From an uncultured Halioglobus sp. (GTDB lineage Bacteria > Pseudomonadota > Gammaproteobacteria > Pseudomonadales > Halieaceae): DNA of 6,592 nt. Shown here in pieces: positions 6,448 through 6,592 of this stretch; within the stretch, counting starts at the first letter, position 1; the number at the start of each line of letters is the position of its first letter. Below the pieces are notes generated by a model. It was not told where the DNA came from, did no database searches, and worked only from the letters and a program-made list of their open reading frames with translations. The stretch spans positions 1 through 6,592 of the forward strand of contig CAJQQW010000445.1 in assembly GCA_905480565.1 (NCBI GenBank), given 5' to 3'. The position numbers and the translations under genes were made by a program.

Positions 6448-6592
6448 TATCGGCACAGTCGCTCACGCTTGTCCTTTTGATACCCTTCGCAGCTCACACC
6501 TGCATGTAGGGAAATTCCATTGGGTTTGGCCAGCCGCTCCAGTCCGGGATCAGGTCTGTCCAGGGGACGTATCGTGCGGATCATGAAGGCCT
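6444..6592 (-). pseudogene. IS91-family transposase, internal fragment running off the right edge
   Basis: On the minus strand the frame from 6592 reads PDPGLERLAKPNGISLHAGV, then SCEGYQKDKRERLCRY, and stops at TAG 6446-6444. This is the middle of an IS91-type transposase (family pattern: GFSLHAGV followed by xLERLCRYISRPA). It is cut after CRY, where the ISRPA residues are expected. The piece corresponds to the segment just N-terminal to the remnant at 657-1265, and the two share DKRERLxRY in the same frame. Residues nearer the window edge (AFMIRTIRPLDR) are less recognisable. The rest of the N-terminal domain would lie beyond 6592. Confidence 0.82.
6447..6481 (-). repeat. Right copy of ~33-bp IS91 overlap repeat
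   Basis: This minus-strand segment runs from ATCAAAAG through GACAAGCGTGAGCG to a TAC and encodes KDKRERLCRY. It aligns with 1265-1233 in the same orientation with four mismatches and a 2-base gap. The two copies lie 5214 bp apart and bracket the whole operon. The divergence argues against a fresh target duplication and for an old event or two related IS copies. Confidence 0.7.

Overview
The window looks like an accessory locus of a Gram-negative bacterium, probably a gammaproteobacterium. This rests on the kind of IS91-like transposase present, the periplasmic-type M48 protease and the gtr-like glycan genes. The species cannot be read from the sequence. Five tightly packed genes on the + strand (1364-6381) form one apparent operon. 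Broken genes and transposase remnants lie on both sides of it.

Left flank (1-1265, minus strand): the zinc-binding core of an M48 metalloprotease runs off the left edge and has lost its own N-terminus near 470. About 110 bp of unexplained sequence follow, then the C-terminal third to half of an IS91-family transposase (1265 down to 657). Right flank (6382-6592): the first 15 codons of what looks like an IS6-family transposase (6400-6447, + strand) are fused to an internal piece of an IS91-type transposase (6592 down to 6444, minus strand). The right-hand IS91 piece covers the protein stretch just N-terminal to the left-hand piece. The two share about 33 bp, so the operon sits as if inserted into, or recombined between, IS91-like transposase sequence.

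Operon: a SAM-dependent methyltransferase (1364-2092, GTG start), a GtrA-type four-helix membrane protein (2080-2469), a GtrB/DPM1-type family 2 glycosyltransferase with two C-terminal membrane helices (2466-3449), a short-chain dehydrogenase/reductase (best start TTG 3485, end 4237), and a 715-residue YfhO-type polytopic membrane protein (4234-6381). Three of the four gene junctions overlap, two of them as ATGA. The order suggests translational coupling and one transcript, possibly from a TATAAT box at 1281-1286 next to the left IS91 remnant.

How they may work together: a GT2 enzyme that loads a sugar onto undecaprenyl phosphate, a GtrA-like protein that helps flip it, and a GT-C-like YfhO protein that transfers it outside the membrane match the known three-component glycosylation systems (phage/Shigella GtrA-GtrB-Gtr and Bacillus CsbB-GtcA-YfhO). 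The embedded SDR and methyltransferase are extra. The inference is that they make or decorate an unusual sugar, or modify the lipid-linked intermediate. The final acceptor (O antigen, other glycan or protein) is not visible here.
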